In this document: piece after piece, positions 62,362-64,000 of the stretch
Position numbering within the stretch: the first letter of the stretch is position 1
Layout: every line of letters begins with the position of its first letter
NCBI GenBank assembly: GCA_964019155.1
Contig: OZ025243.1
Span: 35,339,744 to 35,403,743, forward strand
DNA: 64,000 bases
DNA from: Osedax fenrisi
Taxonomy: Eukaryota > Annelida > Polychaeta > Sabellida > Siboglinidae
Reading direction: 5' to 3'
Translations under genes and position numbers: made by a program
Notes under the pieces: model-generated
What the model was told of the DNA's origin: nothing
Database searches by the model: none
The model's input: the letters and a program-made list of their open reading frames with translations, nothing else

Positions 62362-62414
<53 letters not shown>

Positions 62415-64000
62415 TATCTAACCCTTATCTTTGTGGTGGAGTCATCTTCTATTACTTTAATTGATGACAATAATTCATCTATATACTATTTAGGATAATA
62501 TATTAATTTATAATCACTTATATATAAATTTATAGATAATTAATAATATTATAAAATATATTATTAGTATCCTGTATAGTAGATTATTAATATTTACTAA
62601 TATTACTAAAAACGGTATACCATTACTATAGTATACATATATACATATATACTATACATATATACTATAGAATACATATATACTATAGTACGGTAAATAT
62701 AAGTTTAACACATAGTAAATACGTATAATGATTATTGTTATTATTATTATTATTAAACTTAAACTAACGGCATCCTTCTTTACGATTTTCTGTTCGTACA
62801 CAGATTGATGTTTTTCTAGATTCTGCAGTAAAATGTATAAGTATATATTATATATTATATTTAATTAATAAATATACTTAGCTATACTTTGATATACTGA
62901 TAATATTAATCATGTAGTTGAACAATAGACTAATCAACCCTTTTTTAATAACAATACCTACTATATAATAGTATTCATATTTAATTATTATAAATATAAT
63001 TTATTTTATTTTATTTTAAAATTATGTATTGACTACAAAAGCACGTGGTGGTTATGGGCGTCATGAGAAGGAAACAAAAATAAATAAATAGAGTACAATA
63101 AAAATAAATTAAAAGGGAGGGTATACCCTATAGGCAGGGCCGGCTTAAGGGGGGGCAACTCGAGCAATTGCCCGGGGCCCCACATTTTGGGGGGCCCATG
63201 AATTATTTGAGAAATATTTTTTTTACTATTTATATAAAAAAAAAATGTTCTTAAGTGTATTTTTCTTATAAATATTGATTCTAATTAAAAAAATAAAAAT
63301 AATATAATAAATTAATTAAATATGAGTCATGTAGGTCGATTTGAAATGTGAATTTTACAAAAATTTCTTAATTTACACGAAGATATTGTGGAAATACGTA
63401 CATGAATATGTTGGAACACATTCTAATAGTGATCACCATAGATCATCTCACACATATCTGATAGTCAGATAAAATAGTGTGAAACGGATTGAAAATAATT
63501 TGTTGTTAAACTAGAAAGTGATAAATGATAAACGTATTGAGGGAATATTAACCATAGTTGAATCTTAACAATTTATAATTCTATAATTAATTTACGAAAA
63601 AAAAGTATACTTTTTTTTTATTAAAATTAAATATGAAATATATATTAAGATATGATTAAACTATGATTTCTGAAATTTATAAAGGATTATATTGATTATA
63701 TATTACGAAAAAAACAATATTCTATATAGATTTATAATTATTATATTAAAACTAATTAGATATTTTCAAAATAATTTTTCTCAAAAGAATTAATTTTCTC
63801 TATCCTACTACTGGTATTAATAAAATGTGTATCTTCTCATAGTGTATATATTATTATACTTTTGTTAGTTTAAATAATGTATATATATATAAAATAGTTG
63901 TAGTTTAAATAAGAATATTCTGCTTTATAGTATTTTTAATAATTACTATTGATGAAAGGGAATTCTGTACATACAATTTTCCATGGACTATTATTAGATA
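62277..64000 (+). repeat. Tandem array, unit 4 (cut by window end)
   Basis: Same as units 1 and 2 from CTATCTAAATGGCGAATATGG onward. TA tract 62,363-62,411, non-LTR tail (about 63,022-63,105), hAT-like end (63,137-63,208), then AT-rich sequence to the window edge. Whether it carries RT cannot be seen. Confidence 0.9.
62363..62411. repeat. (TA)n microsatellite of unit 4
   Basis: 49 bases of TA, at the same unit position as 50,953-51,036. Confidence 0.95.

Overview
The window is strongly AT-rich eukaryotic DNA, almost certainly from an invertebrate animal. It is packed with (TA)n tracts and decayed transposable elements: a Helitron, two Ty3/gypsy elements, several CR1/L2/jockey-like non-LTR retrotransposons and an hAT-type MITE. 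I cannot name the species. I found no convincing intact host gene, no tRNA or rRNA, and no bacterial feature. Nearly every readable protein segment is a transposon relic with stops or frameshifts.

Layout. 1-12,960: interleaved copies of middle-repetitive families. R1 carries a GC-rich GGGGTCGGTAAT motif. R2 has four copies (1.7, 6.2, 10.2 and 23.4 kb), each with exon-like peptides on the minus strand. A 37-bp minisatellite lies in two blocks (8.56-10.2 kb). 12,963-16,010: a detached copy of the long unit that forms an array at the right end. 16,020-26,870: another R1+R2 segment, interrupted by a 6.3-kb Helitron (17,064-23,356) whose exact empty site survives at 1,565/1,566. 26,870-31,680: a mixed stretch that becomes low-copy from 28.2 kb. 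It holds a fold-back hairpin, a 158-bp hAT MITE with a perfect 8-bp target duplication, and a perfect RFX X-box (30,430-30,443) 86 bp before an ATG in good context. This is the best candidate for a host promoter and first exon. 31,680-35,480: a decayed Ty3/gypsy gag-pol on the minus strand. 37,880-39,345: a second, more decayed gypsy on the plus strand. 39,400-40,170: non-LTR scraps. 42,940-44,275 and 44,300-47,640: two minus-strand non-LTR elements. 47,645-50,850: R1 and flank duplications. 50,852-64,000: a direct tandem array of about 4.6-kb units (4.60, 4.59, 2.22 kb, then a unit cut by the window edge).

The array units hold broken parts of a plus-strand CR1-like retrotransposon. Two full units keep reverse transcriptase but lack endonuclease; the short unit keeps endonuclease but lacks reverse transcriptase. 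The two full units share a frameshift in the catalytic FADD motif, so a dead element was amplified as DNA, by unequal exchange or replication, and not by retrotransposition. Homology calls were made by eye and no database was searched. Repeat edges are approximate unless a terminus is named.
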